Source: Chloroflexota bacterium
GTDB lineage: Bacteria; Chloroflexota; Dehalococcoidia; Lucifugimonadales; UBA3495
Assembly (NCBI GenBank): GCA_022562335.1
Contig: JADFPM010000200.1
Coordinates: 1 to 5,103, forward strand
Reading direction: 5' to 3'
Length of the DNA: 5,103 nt
Both the position numbers and the translations under genes were made by a program. Shown here piece by piece: positions 4,625-5,103 of this stretch. Under the pieces are notes generated by a model. The model ran no database searches and was not told the DNA's origin. It worked only from the letters and a program-made list of their open reading frames with translations. Each line of letters opens with the position of its first letter. Within the stretch, counting starts at the first letter, position 1.

Positions 4625-5103
4625 TCACACTTCCCGGCCGGGTTCACCCTCGCCCAGTTTACCATCAAGGGCGGACAACAGCGCATTGCGGGTCTCCACC
4701 ACCATCGGATGCACCGACTCTCCACGGTTTGCCCTGGCGATCAACTCCTGGGTGAGGAACTCCAGGATCCCCCGGTCCAGGTCCTCGGAAGCCAGTTCGC
4801 GAATCCGGGCCTGGAAGGGATAGTAAATGATCTTTTGGGGGTCCAACTTATCGGCCAGGAACACCACCTTGCCCAGCCGGTCCAGCCACGGATGGGACGT
4901 GGTATGCCAATACACCGCCAGGTAGATCGAATCGTCGGCAAGGCCGTCCTCCGTTTTGAGGATCTCGGCCCCCACCGGACCGTGGAGCAGGATGGGGACC
5001 CGCCGCTCCACCGGCGAGACGGGCAGGTCCAACTGGGACGCCCGGAGCAACAACTCGTCATCGTCCATCGCCCGCGCCACGTCGTGGCAAAGCATGGCCA
5101 GGC
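4625..5103 (-). CDS. yqeK: YqeK-like HD-domain Ap4A hydrolase, 5' end missing
   Basis: The gene runs off the window at 5103; about 159 codons remain, ending TGA at 4625. It belongs to the HD superfamily, and the order and spacing of motifs match YqeK, the symmetrical diadenosine tetraphosphate hydrolase that splits Ap4A into two ADP with a bound metal. Counting from the Met at 5095, the HD pair is H4-D5 (CHDVARAM), H38 lies in LLHGPVGAEIL, H64 in VYWHTTSHP, and D82 in VFLADKLDP; all are candidate metal ligands. The first His of the motif lies in the missing part. The tail from about residue 105 to 156 is helical with no extra domain. YqeK often sits next to nadD and rsfS; here the next gene is instead the UGA-containing one. 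The family call is strong, the exact substrate is inferred. Confidence 0.87.
   Translation of the reverse strand, partial: LAMLCHDVARAMDDDELLLRASQLDLPVSPVERRVPILLHGPVGAEILKTEDGLADDSIYLAVYWHTTSHPWLDRLGKVVFLADKLDPQKIIYYPFQARIRELASEDLDRGILEFLTQELIARANRGESVHPMVVETRNALLSALDGKLGEGEPGREV

Noticed and set aside
1..5103. CRISPR array, tRNA or rRNA genes, insertion sequence
   Set aside because: No regularly spaced direct repeats, cloverleaf-like sequence, rRNA signature or transposase frame was seen on either strand.

Overview
The window is moderately GC-rich bacterial DNA with dense coding on both strands and short intergenic gaps carrying palindromic repeats and clear intrinsic terminators. No marker gene fixes the taxonomy. 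The mix of a FadE-type acyl-CoA dehydrogenase, a luciferase-like flavin oxidoreductase, a stand-alone RAM-domain protein and a small Cys4-HTH regulator would suit a Chloroflexota genome (Dehalococcoidia/SAR202-like), but that is an inference from gene content and style only.

Layout. (1) Positions 1-1754, plus strand: a possible gene tail ends at 67. A near-consensus promoter (64-92) then drives a roughly 100-nt leader, a stand-alone Lrp/AsnC RAM-domain protein (200-436) and an acyl-CoA dehydrogenase (522-1697). A perfect 36-bp palindrome at 1719-1754 closes this block. (2) Positions 1775-2125, minus strand: a small unrecognised helical protein converges on the same palindrome and has its own promoter beside a 34-bp pure A/T tract. 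(3) Positions 2173-2699, minus strand: a 113-residue protein with a four-cysteine cluster and a helix-turn-helix. Its promoter holds a perfect AGAACA-N2-TGTTCT operator between -35 and -10, flanked by two related sites; its terminator is at 2173-2200. (4) Positions 2700-2946: no gene, but a palindromic intergenic repeat. (5) Positions 2947-3930, minus strand: an LLM-class flavin-dependent oxidoreductase, followed upstream by a REP-like inverted repeat (4005-4066). (6) Positions 4118-5103, minus strand: a 5'-truncated YqeK-type HD-domain Ap4A hydrolase, then a 100-codon gene with one in-frame UGA, then an intrinsic terminator.

The standout is the gene at 4191-4493. Ordinary gene calling sees only its last 67 codons from a GTG, but the reading frame extends upstream through a UGA at codon 30 to an ATG with a well-placed Shine-Dalgarno. 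Immediately after the UGA lies a foldable hairpin whose apical loop starts 22 nt downstream and contains GGU, which fits the general rules for a bacterial SECIS element. The gene is best read as a small selenoprotein, probably of the family I recall as 'CC/Se motif family (seleno)protein'. A nonsense-mutated gene is the main alternative.

The second signal worth attention is the triple GAAC-N4-GTTC-like operator set in front of the Cys4-HTH gene, which points to autoregulation or LexA/SOS-type control. The metabolic genes (acyl-CoA dehydrogenase, LLM oxidoreductase) are not in one operon, and no shared pathway can be read from the window.
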